This document shows positions 6,922 to 15,281 of a stretch of DNA of 29,124 nucleotides, piece by piece. The notes beneath the pieces were generated by a model. The model was given only the letters and a program-made list of their open reading frames with translations. It did no database searches and was not told the DNA's origin. The DNA comes from Alterirhizorhabdus sp964247265 (GTDB lineage: Bacteria; Pseudomonadota; Alphaproteobacteria; Sphingomonadales; Sphingomonadaceae). The stretch is from NCBI GenBank assembly GCA_964247265.1, contig CAXTTS010000015.1, positions 1-29,124 of the forward strand, read 5' to 3'. Both the position numbers and the translations under genes were made by a program. Numbering within the stretch: the stretch's first letter is position 1; each line of letters opens with the position of its first letter.

Positions 6922-9900
6922 TTGCTGCCGGAGGCGTGCCACACCCCGTTCCAGTCGTCGGCGGGCGGTTCCGCCGCCAGCGCGTTCGCCCGGTCGAGCA
7001 TCAGCAGCGAGGCGCGATCCTGCGGGTTGATGACCAGCGCCGCCGCGAACGCCGCCGCCGCCCCCTTCCAGTCGCGCGCGGCGAGGCAATCGCGCCCATT
7101 TTGATACTCGGCCAGCATCGCCGCCAGATCGAAGCCGCTCTCTCCCGCCGCGAACATCACCTGGAATATCTTGGCCGGGCGCTGCCGCCCCCGCACGGTG
7201 ATGAGGTCCAGTTCGCGCAACGGGTGGTGCCCCGCCACCGCCTCGGCCGTCGCCTCGTCGACCAGTATCTCCACGCCGTAGCCCTTGGTCAGATCCTGCA
7301 GGCGGGAAGAGAGGTTCACGCTGTCGCCGATCACGGTATAATCCATCCGCTTCGGGCTGCCGATCGTGCCGGCCACCACGTCGCCGGTCGCCACGCCCAC
7401 GCCCAGCCGCAGCGGCGGCAGCGACCGTTCGGCGCGCCGCCCGTTCAGCAAGTGTAGCGCGCGCAGCATCTGCACCGCGCTTTCCACCGCATTCTCCGGG
7501 TCGCGCCCGGTCGTCAGCGGCGCGCCGTACACCGCCATGATCGCATCGCCGATGAACTTGTCGAGCACGCCGTCATAGGCCGCCACCGCCTCGAAGAATT
7601 CGGTGAACGCCTCGTTGAGCATGTCCACCGTCTCGCGCGGGGTCAGCGCCTCGGCCATCGTGGTGAAATTGCGGATGTCGGCGAACAGCACGCTGGCATG
7701 GCAAGCGGTGCCGAACAGCAGCTCGTCGCCGCGCGAAAGCACCTGATCCACCACCTTCTGTGTCATGAAGCGGCGCATGGCGCCCTGCATCCGCTTGCCC
7801 TCGCTGATATCCTCGATCAGCAGCAGCAGCCCCGCCGGCCCGGTCTCGCCCAGCAGCGGCACGATGGTGATGTTGGCGGAGATGGTCTTGCCGCCGCCGG
7901 CCAGCAGATCCACGTCGATCAGCAGCTTGCGCTCGCCGGTCGCGCTCACCGCATCGATCTCGGACATCAGCCACGGGTTCGTCTCGGCCAGCAGGTTGCG
8001 CGCATTCACCCCCTCCAGTGCCTCGGGCGGCACGTTCAGGATCGCGCTGGCGGCGGCGTTCAGCTTGGCGATCTCGGCGTCGCGATCCAGCGTGATGACG
8101 CCGCTCGACATCGAACGCAGGATGCTCTCGTTATAGTTACGCGAGGAGACGACCTCGGCAAACAATGTGGCATTGTCGATCGCGATCGCGGCCTGCGCGG
8201 CAAAGGCCACCATCCGCTTCACGTCGTCGTCGCTGAACGGGCGACCGTCACGCCGGTTCAGCGTCTGCATCACGCCAAGCTGCCGCCCGTCGCGCGCCGT
8301 GACCGGCATCGTGAGGATCGTCTTCGTGCGATAGTCGCTCGTCTCGTCATAGGCGCGGTTGAAGCGCGGATCGGCATAGGCGTCGGCCACGTTCACGATC
8401 TCGCCATGGCGGAAGGCATAGCCCGCCAGCCCTTCGTCCGATCGCATGCGGATCTCGCGCAGCGTCAGCCCTTCGGCCACCAGCGACCATAATTCGTCGG
8501 TGCGCTCGTCATAGAGCAGCAGCGTGCTGCGATCGGCGTCGAGGATGCGGCTCGTCACCTCGATGATCCGCGTCAGCAGCACGTCCAGCTGCATTTCGGA
8601 GGTGATCGCCGACGTCACCTCCACCAGCTCGCGCAGGTCGGCGTTGATCCGCTCGGCCGAGACGATCGCCAGCGACCAGCGCTCCGCCACCACCACGAAA
8701 TGCGAGAATAGCAGCATCAGCATCCCCAGCGGCAGCGATGCGGTGCTCAGTCCGTAGCCGACCGGGATGATGCCCGCCCACACCAGCGCCGCATTCACCG
8801 CCAGCAGGGTGAACACACCGATGCCGACCAGGAACACGATGGCGCCGTCGCCCCCGCGCAGGGCGGCGCGCAGCACGATCGTCAATATTCCCAGCAGGCT
8901 CAGCCCCAGCACCACCGGCCAGGTGAGCGCGATGTGGGAGGCCAGCAGCGTATCCTGCCGCAGGAACGCGAAGCATTGCGCCACGAAGAACGCGCCCACC
9001 AGCGTCATCAGGCTGTGGAACAGCAGCACCGGCGTCTCGCGCGGAAACAGCGCGCGCGAATATGCGAGGAAGAAACCGATGAACAATGCGGTCGGTATAT
9101 ATTGCAGCGCCAGCACGGCGGTGAAGCCCAGCCCGGGAAAGGCCAGCGACAGGATATTGTCGTAGCTGAGGATCGCCGTACCGGGAATGCCGCACAGGGC
9201 CGCGAGCGACAGATAGAGCGAAGCGCGGTCCTGCCGCCGGAAAAGATAGGCCACCAGCCCGTTCAGCGCCAACAGCAGCAGGGCGCTGTGGAACAGCAGG
9301 TCCTTCATCCACTCCAGCGCGATCCAGCGCCGCATCGGCTGCGCCTCGCCGAAGATCAGGCTGTCGACGAAGCCGTTGTCGCGATGCAGGAAAGCGCCCA
9401 GATCGATCCGCAAATTCAGGGGCGCGCCGCCCGCCTCGAACGAGATTTCGTGGCTGCGCAGATCATAGCGCGTGCCCGCGCGATTGGCGGCGATCCGGCC
9501 GCGCGTCTCGATCAGCCGCCCGTCGATGAACACCCGGTCGGCGGCAAAGGTGATCGGGATGTGCAGGGTGTAGCGCCCGCGCGGCAGATCGCGGATCGTC
9601 AGCCGGTAGCTGGCGACGCCGTGGCCCGGCAGGCGCCGGCCTCCCGGCATCTCCAGCCCGCCCCAGAAACCGGGCACCGGCGCCAGCCTGCTGCTGCCCG
9701 CCGGTATGGCCGAAGCCTCCGCACCCAGCCAGACGAACGCCCAGTCGCCATCCAGCTCTACCGGCGCGGTGAGCGGCCCCCAGCGCGCATAGGAGACCAT
9801 GCCCTGCCTTGCGTTCGGCGCGTCATGGGCGATCAGGTCGACGAACATCGGCGCGCACAAGGCGAGCATCAGCCCGAGCACGAGCATGCCGAACAACAGT

Positions 9901-9980
9901 CGCGCACGCGAACTGTCCCGATTGGATCGGATGCCCGTGCGTTTCGCGGCGGCCGTCCGCATCAGCAAAGGCGGAGCCAT
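6918..9980 (-). CDS. Membrane adenylate cyclase with 7TM sensor, GAF and PAS domains
   Basis: About 1020 residues, predicted to make cAMP in response to a periplasmic signal. In order: an N-terminal helix (about 28-48), a periplasmic beta-rich domain (about 70-215), seven-helix membrane bundle (about 225-435) like 7TMR-DISM receptors, GAF (about 465-610), PAS (about 615-725), class III cyclase (about 760-945), and a short TPR-like tail. Metal-binding Asp768 (FADIRNFT) and Asp812 are 44 apart as expected. Lys808 in KFIGD and Thr882 in DYTVIGD occupy the purine-selecting positions, favouring ATP over GTP. Transition-state Asn889 and Arg893 (SVNLSSRL) are present, so it should be active. The start is uncertain: ATG 9980 is chosen, while ATG 9962 and an upstream TTG are possible. 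The gene lies 34 bases after the TonB receptor. Confidence 0.88.
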   Translation of the reverse strand: MAPPLLMRTAAAKRTGIRSNRDSSRARLLFGMLVLGLMLALCAPMFVDLIAHDAPNARQGMVSYARWGPLTAPVELDGDWAFVWLGAEASAIPAGSSRLAPVPGFWGGLEMPGGRRLPGHGVASYRLTIRDLPRGRYTLHIPITFAADRVFIDGRLIETRGRIAANRAGTRYDLRSHEISFEAGGAPLNLRIDLGAFLHRDNGFVDSLIFGEAQPMRRWIALEWMKDLLFHSALLLLALNGLVAYLFRRQDRASLYLSLAALCGIPGTAILSYDNILSLAFPGLGFTAVLALQYIPTALFIGFFLAYSRALFPRETPVLLFHSLMTLVGAFFVAQCFAFLRQDTLLASHIALTWPVVLGLSLLGILTIVLRAALRGGDGAIVFLVGIGVFTLLAVNAALVWAGIIPVGYGLSTASLPLGMLMLLFSHFVVVAERWSLAIVSAERINADLRELVEVTSAITSEMQLDVLLTRIIEVTSRILDADRSTLLLYDERTDELWSLVAEGLTLREIRMRSDEGLAGYAFRHGEIVNVADAYADPRFNRAYDETSDYRTKTILTMPVTARDGRQLGVMQTLNRRDGRPFSDDDVKRMVAFAAQAAIAIDNATLFAEVVSSRNYNESILRSMSSGVITLDRDAEIAKLNAAASAILNVPPEALEGVNARNLLAETNPWLMSEIDAVSATGERKLLIDVDLLAGGGKTISANITIVPLLGETGPAGLLLLIEDISEGKRMQGAMRRFMTQKVVDQVLSRGDELLFGTACHASVLFADIRNFTTMAEALTPRETVDMLNEAFTEFFEAVAAYDGVLDKFIGDAIMAVYGAPLTTGRDPENAVESAVQMLRALHLLNGRRAERSLPPLRLGVGVATGDVVAGTIGSPKRMDYTVIGDSVNLSSRLQDLTKGYGVEILVDEATAEAVAGHHPLRELDLITVRGRQRPAKIFQVMFAAGESGFDLAAMLAEYQNGRDCLAARDWKGAAAAFAAALVINPQDRASLLMLDRANALAAEPPADDWNGVWHASGSK

Positions 9981-10014
9981 TCTGTCCGTCGCGATGTCGG
10001 CCGGGATTGTCCCG

Positions 10015-12534
10015 TCATCGCGCGTCCCCAAAGCGCACGGTCGCGCTCACGCCATAGAAGCGCGGATCCCCCGCCACGAAGGTCGCCAGCCCCACCGCAT
10101 CGCCGGTGTTGCCGGCATCGCGGATATAGCGGCGGTTGAAGATGTTCTCGACGAACGCCTCGATCCGCCATGCCTTGCCGTCCGGCTCATAGCCCAGCCG
10201 GGCGTTCGCCAGCAGATAGCCCTTCTGGGTTTCATCCTGCAGATTGTCCGCCACCAGGCTCGCCGGGGGCTGTTGCAGGTCGGGCCGATCATTGTCGTCG
10301 TCGAAGAAGATGTGGCTCTGATAGGTCAGCGTCGGCGCGAAACCGATCCGCCCGCCGCCGGCCGGCACGTCGACGATGGCACCCAGCGAGGCCGCATGGT
10401 CCGGCGACAGGCGGAAATGGTTGCCCTTGCGCGCGCCGGAGCGGAAGCGGCTGTGATTATAGGCATAGCTCGCGAACAACGTGACGATGTCGTTCGGCAC
10501 CCAGCGTAGCTGCCCCTCGAAGCCATAGCTCCGAGCGCGGCCGGCATTCAGCGTCACCAACTGCGTGCCCTGCTGAACGACGGTCTGGAAGTTGCGGTAA
10601 TCGTACAGGAATATCGCGCCATCGGCGAACAGCGTCCGCCCGGCCAGCGCGGTCTTGCCGCCAAGCTCGTAGCTGTCGACCCGCTCGTTGGGCAGCACCT
10701 CCAGGCTGGCCGGGCCGAACGGCACGGCGGGTGCGGCGGCCGCCAGCACCTGCGGCCGCCGCCCTCGCGCATAGGTCGCATAGAAGCTGGTGCGATCGGC
10801 CGGCTCGTAGCGCGCCGTCGCCCGCCACGAAAAGCCGCCGTTGGTCAGGCTCGCTTCGTCCACCCCGCCATTGCCGGCGGTCGGCTGGAAACCGAGCCCG
10901 AACAGCGGCACCGGGTAGGCGACCGAAGGCGGGATCGTCGCCGCCCCCGGCACCGCCAGCGCCCCCAGCAGCGCATCGCGCACCGCCGCCGGCTGCCCCA
11001 GCGCACCGAGCAGGCCGCCCAGCACCGAACGCCCGTTCAGCACCGCCGACGTGAACCGCGTCCGCTTGTCGTCATGGCTGTAGCGCAGGCCGGCGCCCAG
11101 CTCGAAGCGGTCGGTCACTTTGTAGGTCACGTCGCCGAATACGTCATAGGCATCGGTGCGCGATAAGTTGGTGCTCGTCTCCGAGTGGTCGGCTTTCAGG
11201 TTGCCGGCGATCGCCATCGCCTGCGCCGCGCTCAGGTTCGCGCCGGCCGAACCCGCCACCGCCCGCACCAGCGCGCCGGTGAACGCGGTGTTGGCGAACA
11301 CCGCCGCCGGTGCCGGATCGGTCGCTGGCCGGCCGGGGATCGGCCCCTGCAACACGCCGGCGATGCGCGCCAGCAACGCCCGTTCGTCGAACGTGGCCGG
11401 CGTGCGCTGCGATCCGTTCTCGTGAAAGTAGCTTGCGCCGATGAAGGCGGTCAGCCGGTCGGCTGTGTAGGTCAGGCGCAGTTCCTGGCTGGCCTGCTTG
11501 CCGGTCACGTCGTCCGCCGCGGTGAGGATGGGGAGGGAGGTGCCGTCGGCATCGAATACCCCATAGGCATCGAACCGGCGAAACGCGCTGATCGAGTTGA
11601 ACGTCAGGCTGTCGGACAGGGTGTAGCTGGCCAGCGCGCTGACGCCCCACACCTTGCGATCGGTGCCGATGCCGTGGCCGCCGTCGAACCCGTCCGCCGC
11701 CGCCAGCGCCGCGCCGCTGTTCCGCCCGGTATCGCCAAGGATCGCACCTGTTTGCGGATCGGTCGGGCGAAAGCTGCCCGATTTGAACGGCGTGCCCGAT
11801 TGGGTATCGCGCTCGTAATTGCCGATCACGTCGAGCGCGAAGCCGCCGCTGTCGACATGCACCGTGCTCCGCACCGCGCGGGTGTCCACCGAGTTGAACG
11901 CCTTTCCGCCCAGCAGATCGTCGATATATCCGTCCCGCTTGCGCCACCGTCCGGACACCCGCGCCGCGATCCCGTCGCCCAGCGGCGCGTTGACCATCCC
12001 CTCCAGCACGAAGCCATCGTAATTGCCGTAATCCGCCCGGCCCAGCGCGGAAAATCCTTTGGGATCAGCCTTGTTCTCGATGATGTTGACAGCACCGATC
12101 AAGGCGCCCCGGCCATATAGCGTCGATTGCGGCCCCTTCGCCACCTCGACCCGCTGCACGTCGAACAGCTCCACATAGGAGCCGCGCGACTTGGAGATCG
12201 ACACGCCGTCCTGAAAGATCGAAACCCGTGGCTCGTTATACGCCGCCCCGCTGTCCGAGGTGATGCCCCGGATGACGAAGCCGGGATTGTTGGGCGATTC
12301 GTTCTGCACCAGAAAGCCGGGCACGAATCGGGCGAAGCTCTCGAAATCGTCAAGCCGCAGCTGCTCACCGGACGTCACGTTGAGCGTGATCGGCACGTCT
12401 ATCGGGTTCTGCTCGCGATATTGCGCGGTGACGACGATCTCGCCCGGATCGTCGGGGGTGGATTGCGCCCGCAGCGGGGCAATCGGCAGCATCGCCAGGG
12501 ACGCCGCTGTCAGAACCGAAACTCTGCGTGCCAT
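10015..12534 (-). CDS. TonB-dependent receptor (siderophore/metabolite type)
   Basis: An 839-residue outer-membrane active transporter powered by TonB-ExbBD. There is a signal peptide at 1-23 (LTAASLAMLPIAPLRAQ), a TonB-box-like stretch EIVVTAQY, then a plug with NPIDVPITLNVTSG, GFVIRGITSD, VSIFQDGV and RVEVAKGPQSTLYGRGALIGAVNI, the usual plug signature. A beta-barrel of about 650 residues follows and ends FYGVSATVRFGDAR, where the usual terminal aromatic is followed by four extra residues. The ATG at 12534 has GGGGGA six bases upstream. It sits 61 bases after rfbA on the same strand and 34 bases before the cyclase gene. The plug style resembles iron-siderophore receptors, but the substrate cannot be named; other organic ligands are equally possible. 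Confidence 0.92.
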   Translation of the reverse strand: MARRVSVLTAASLAMLPIAPLRAQSTPDDPGEIVVTAQYREQNPIDVPITLNVTSGEQLRLDDFESFARFVPGFLVQNESPNNPGFVIRGITSDSGAAYNEPRVSIFQDGVSISKSRGSYVELFDVQRVEVAKGPQSTLYGRGALIGAVNIIENKADPKGFSALGRADYGNYDGFVLEGMVNAPLGDGIAARVSGRWRKRDGYIDDLLGGKAFNSVDTRAVRSTVHVDSGGFALDVIGNYERDTQSGTPFKSGSFRPTDPQTGAILGDTGRNSGAALAAADGFDGGHGIGTDRKVWGVSALASYTLSDSLTFNSISAFRRFDAYGVFDADGTSLPILTAADDVTGKQASQELRLTYTADRLTAFIGASYFHENGSQRTPATFDERALLARIAGVLQGPIPGRPATDPAPAAVFANTAFTGALVRAVAGSAGANLSAAQAMAIAGNLKADHSETSTNLSRTDAYDVFGDVTYKVTDRFELGAGLRYSHDDKRTRFTSAVLNGRSVLGGLLGALGQPAAVRDALLGALAVPGAATIPPSVAYPVPLFGLGFQPTAGNGGVDEASLTNGGFSWRATARYEPADRTSFYATYARGRRPQVLAAAAPAVPFGPASLEVLPNERVDSYELGGKTALAGRTLFADGAIFLYDYRNFQTVVQQGTQLVTLNAGRARSYGFEGQLRWVPNDIVTLFASYAYNHSRFRSGARKGNHFRLSPDHAASLGAIVDVPAGGGRIGFAPTLTYQSHIFFDDDNDRPDLQQPPASLVADNLQDETQKGYLLANARLGYEPDGKAWRIEAFVENIFNRRYIRDAGNTGDAVGLATFVAGDPRFYGVSATVRFGDAR

Positions 12535-12584
12535 CTACGCTCCCCCGAACGCCGCCTTATGCTTGGCCCGGGGCGGGTTAGTCG

Positions 12585-12590
12585 AGTATA
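12585..12590 (-). promoter_or_regulatory. Possible -10 element for the TonB receptor operon
   Basis: TATACT on the minus strand just after the rfbA stop and about 50 bases before the receptor ATG. No convincing -35 stands 16-18 bases upstream, so this is a weak candidate that the receptor has its own promoter and does not only rely on readthrough from the rfb genes. Confidence 0.25.
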
Positions 12591-12595
12591 AACGC

Positions 12596-13465
12596 TCAGT
12601 CGGTCGCCGCGAGATCCAGCAAATAGCGTCCATGCGCCGTCTTCGCGAACATCTCGCCCCGCCGCCGCAACTGATCGCGATCGATGAAGCCGTTGTTGAA
12701 CGCGATCTCTTCCAGGCACGCGACCTGCGTATTCTGCCGCTTCTGGATGGTGCGCACGAATTCGGACGCCTCGATCAGGCTGTCATGCGTGCCGGTATCC
12801 AGCCACGCATAGCCACGCCCCATCCGCTCCACATGAAGCGCGCCGCGTTCCATGTAGAGCCGGTTCAGGTCGGTGATCTCATATTCGCCGCGCTGGGACG
12901 GCCGAACCTGCTTCGCCAGTTCGGTCACATGGCGGTCGTAGAAATAGAGGCCGGTCACCGCATAGTTGGAGCGGGGTTCGATCGGTTTTTCCTCCAGGCT
13001 CACCGCGCGTCCATCCGCCGCCAGCTCGACGACGCCATAGGCCTCGGGATGATCGACATGATAAGCGAAGATCGTCGCACCCTCGGTGCGCGCGCAGGCG
13101 CTGGCGAGCAGATCCTGCATACCGGCGCCGAAGAAGATGTTGTCCCCCAGCACGAGAGCCGCTGCTTCGCCCGCGATGAAGTCCTCCCCGATCACGAACG
13201 CCTGCGCCAGTCCGTTCGGTTCGGCTTGCTCGGCATAGCTGATCGCGAGGCCGATCGATTCGCCATTGCCGAACAGCCGGCGATAATTGTCGATATATTC
13301 GGGCGACGAGATGATGAGGATGTCGCGGATGCCGGCCAGCATCAGGATGGACAGCGGATAATAGATCATCGGCTTGTCATAGATCGGCAGCAGCTGCTTG
13401 TTGATCGCCAGCGTCGCCGGATACAGCCGCGTACCCGAACCGCCGGCCAGGATGATGCCCTTCAT
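12596..13465 (-). CDS. rfbA: Glucose-1-phosphate thymidylyltransferase
   Basis: RfbA/RmlA joins dTTP and glucose-1-phosphate to give dTDP-glucose, the first step of the dTDP-rhamnose pathway in the cytosol. The 289-residue length is normal. It begins MKGIILAGGSGTRLYP with the nucleotide-binding loop (residues 8-13), followed by INKQLLPIYDKPMIYYPL, the metal-binding VLGDNIFFG, EEKP, and GRGYAWLDTGTHDSL near the C-terminus, all diagnostic. The ATG at 13465 overlaps the rfbB stop (ATGA). A longer frame starting at 13519 is rejected because its extra residues come from the rfbB end. It is the last of the three rfb genes. Confidence 0.97.
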   Translation of the reverse strand: MKGIILAGGSGTRLYPATLAINKQLLPIYDKPMIYYPLSILMLAGIRDILIISSPEYIDNYRRLFGNGESIGLAISYAEQAEPNGLAQAFVIGEDFIAGEAAALVLGDNIFFGAGMQDLLASACARTEGATIFAYHVDHPEAYGVVELAADGRAVSLEEKPIEPRSNYAVTGLYFYDRHVTELAKQVRPSQRGEYEITDLNRLYMERGALHVERMGRGYAWLDTGTHDSLIEASEFVRTIQKRQNTQVACLEEIAFNNGFIDRDQLRRRGEMFAKTAHGRYLLDLAATD

Positions 13466-14535
13466 ATCGCCGCTCCAAGCCGTTCGCCGGCATAGGCGCC
13501 GGAAAGGATGTCCTGCCACCAGCGTTCGTTGTTGAGATACCAGCGGATCGTCTTCTCGATGCCGCTCTCGAACGTCTCGCGCGGCGCCCAGCCCAACTCC
13601 TCGCGAATACGCCCGGCGTCGATTGCGTAGCGGAAATCATGGCCGGGCCGGTCGGCGACATGGCTGATCTGCCGCCGATAGGATGCGCCGTCCGCCCGCG
13701 GTCGCAACCGATCGAGCGTGTCGCAGATGGTTGTGACAACGGCCAGATTGGTCCGCTCGGACCCGCCGCCCACCATGTAGCTGGCGCCCGGCCGTCCGCC
13801 CTCGAACACGGCCCGCAAGGCGCGGACATGATCGTCGACATACAGCCAGTCGCGGATGTTCGCGCCAGTGCCGTAGACCGGCAGTGCTTCCCCGCCGAGG
13901 CATTTGATGATGACGAGCGGGATCAGCTTTTCGGGGAAATGATGCGGCCCGTAATTGTTCGAGCAGTTGGTGATGAGCACCGGCAGCCCATAAGTATGGT
14001 GCCAGGCGCTGACGAGATGATCCGATCCCGCCTTCGACGCCGAATAGGGCGAGCGCGGATCATAAGCGCTGTCTTCGGTGAAATAGCCCCGCTCGCCCAG
14101 TGTGCCGAACACTTCGTCGGTGGAGATATGGTGAAAGCGGAACGCGTCCTTCTCCGCGCCATCCAGCGAACGCCAATATTCCAATGCGGCGGAGAGCATC
14201 GTGAACGTGCCCGTCACGTTCGTGCGGATGAAGGCGCCCGGCCCGTCGATCGATCGATCGACATGCGATTCCGCCGCCAGATGGGTCACGATCTGCGGGC
14301 GGAACTCGGCGAACAACCGTCGCATCGTCGCATCGTCGCAGATGTCGGCGCGAACGAAACGGTATCGCGGGCTTGCCGCCACGCTTTCAAGCGAACTCAG
14401 ATTGCCGGCATAGGTCAGCGCATCGACGTTGAGAATGTGATGGTCGCTCTCCGCGATCAGGTGCCGAACCAGAGCGGATCCGATGAAGCCGGCACCCCCG
14501 GTGACGAGGATACGAGCGGACTTGCCATTCGTCAT
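13462..14535 (-). CDS. rfbB: dTDP-glucose 4,6-dehydratase
   Basis: RfbB/RmlB uses bound NAD to turn dTDP-glucose into dTDP-4-keto-6-deoxyglucose, step two of the pathway. The 357-residue length is normal. The Rossmann motif TGGAGFIGS is at 12-20. The catalytic triad region STDEVFG and the YSASK motif (Tyr and Lys of the extended SDR family) are present, with further RmlB signatures HLAAESHVDRSI, NCSNNYGPHHFPEK and VYGTGANIRDWLYVDDH. The ATG at 14535 overlaps the rfbC stop and the stop overlaps the rfbA start, both as ATGA, so the three enzymes are made together. Confidence 0.97.
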   Translation of the reverse strand: MTNGKSARILVTGGAGFIGSALVRHLIAESDHHILNVDALTYAGNLSSLESVAASPRYRFVRADICDDATMRRLFAEFRPQIVTHLAAESHVDRSIDGPGAFIRTNVTGTFTMLSAALEYWRSLDGAEKDAFRFHHISTDEVFGTLGERGYFTEDSAYDPRSPYSASKAGSDHLVSAWHHTYGLPVLITNCSNNYGPHHFPEKLIPLVIIKCLGGEALPVYGTGANIRDWLYVDDHVRALRAVFEGGRPGASYMVGGGSERTNLAVVTTICDTLDRLRPRADGASYRRQISHVADRPGHDFRYAIDAGRIREELGWAPRETFESGIEKTIRWYLNNERWWQDILSGAYAGERLGAAI

Positions 14536-15131
14536 TGCGTCACCAGAGCGGGGCTGCGCGCCTCTGCGGCGGCGGGCAGCGGGGAAAGGGGTCGCCCGTC
14601 ATAGTCGAAAGGGCTGTTCCAATCGGCCAGAGCGGGCAGGCGCCGATCCTTGTCGGATAGCACCGGGCCACCCGGAGGCAACGGCCAGGGCAGCGCGATC
14701 GTCGGGTCGTTCCACGCGATCCCGCCGTCGCATTCCGGCGCATAATGATCGTCCACCTTGTAGATGACCTCGCAATTCGGCTCCAGCGTGATGAAGCCGT
14801 GGCCGAAACCCGCCGGGATGAACAGCTGGTCGCCATTGTCCGCCGAGAGAGTCGCTGCGGTCCACACGCCGAAAGTGGGCGATCCGGCCCTGAGATCGAC
14901 CGCGACATCCCAGATGCTGCCGCGCACGCACCGGACGAGCTTGGCCTGGGCGTGCGGCGGCGTCTGAAAGTGCAGGCCGCGCAGGGTGCCGACCGGCTGC
15001 GAATAGGAATGATTGTCTTGCCGGAAGATCACGTCGATCCCATGATCCATCAAACGCCGCTGATGGTAGGTTTCCGAAAACCAGCCGCGATCATCGTTGA
15101 AGCGACGGGGACTGATCAACTGGACCGGCAA
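14532..15131 (-). CDS. rfbC: dTDP-4-dehydrorhamnose 3,5-epimerase
   Basis: RfbC/RmlC epimerises C3 and C5 of dTDP-4-keto-6-deoxyglucose, step three. The 199-residue protein is a cupin. Motifs are FNDDRGWFSETYH, the catalytic-His region GTLRGLHFQTPPHAQAKLV, VAVDLRAGSPTFG, FIPAGFGHGF and YKVDDHYAPECDGGIAWNDP. The start is TTG: no ATG or GTG stands between it and an upstream in-frame stop, and GGGAAG lies five bases upstream. This makes the N-terminus about ten residues shorter than classical RmlC. It is the first gene of the rfb operon, whose promoter must lie in the 150-base gap shared with the divergent glycosyltransferase. No rfbD follows. Confidence 0.94.
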   Translation of the reverse strand: MPVQLISPRRFNDDRGWFSETYHQRRLMDHGIDVIFRQDNHSYSQPVGTLRGLHFQTPPHAQAKLVRCVRGSIWDVAVDLRAGSPTFGVWTAATLSADNGDQLFIPAGFGHGFITLEPNCEVIYKVDDHYAPECDGGIAWNDPTIALPWPLPPGGPVLSDKDRRLPALADWNSPFDYDGRPLSPLPAAAEARSPALVTQ

Positions 15132-15136
15132 AGCAT

Positions 15137-15142
15137 CTTCCC
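15137..15142 (-). promoter_or_regulatory. Ribosome binding site supporting the TTG start of rfbC
   Basis: GGGAAG on the minus strand, five bases before the TTG at 15131. An in-frame stop lies just upstream, so TTG is the only reasonable start. Confidence 0.6.
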
Positions 15143-15200
15143 GACGTCATGGACCTGACCTTCGCTAACGCCATATTGCGGTGCAGCGAACTCGTAACGC

Positions 15201-15228
15201 ATCCACACCGGTGCTTGGCGTGGTGGAT
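15201..15228. repeat. Imperfect inverted repeat in the rfbC/glycosyltransferase divergent gap
   Basis: ATCCAC at 15201-15206 is matched by GTGGAT at 15223-15228, with the palindrome CACCGGTG between them at 15206-15213. It sits in the middle of the divergent intergenic region and could be an operator, but short symmetrical runs like this also occur by chance in GC-rich DNA. Confidence 0.25.
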
Positions 15229-15281
15229 ATGTCGGGATCGGATCATTCGGGCCGCGAAGATGCTTCACAGAGGGTGCTCAG

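Noticed and set aside
14245..14262. Perfect palindrome of repeated GATC units
   Set aside because: It lies inside rfbB and encodes the conserved DRSIDG residues, so it is explained by coding sequence.
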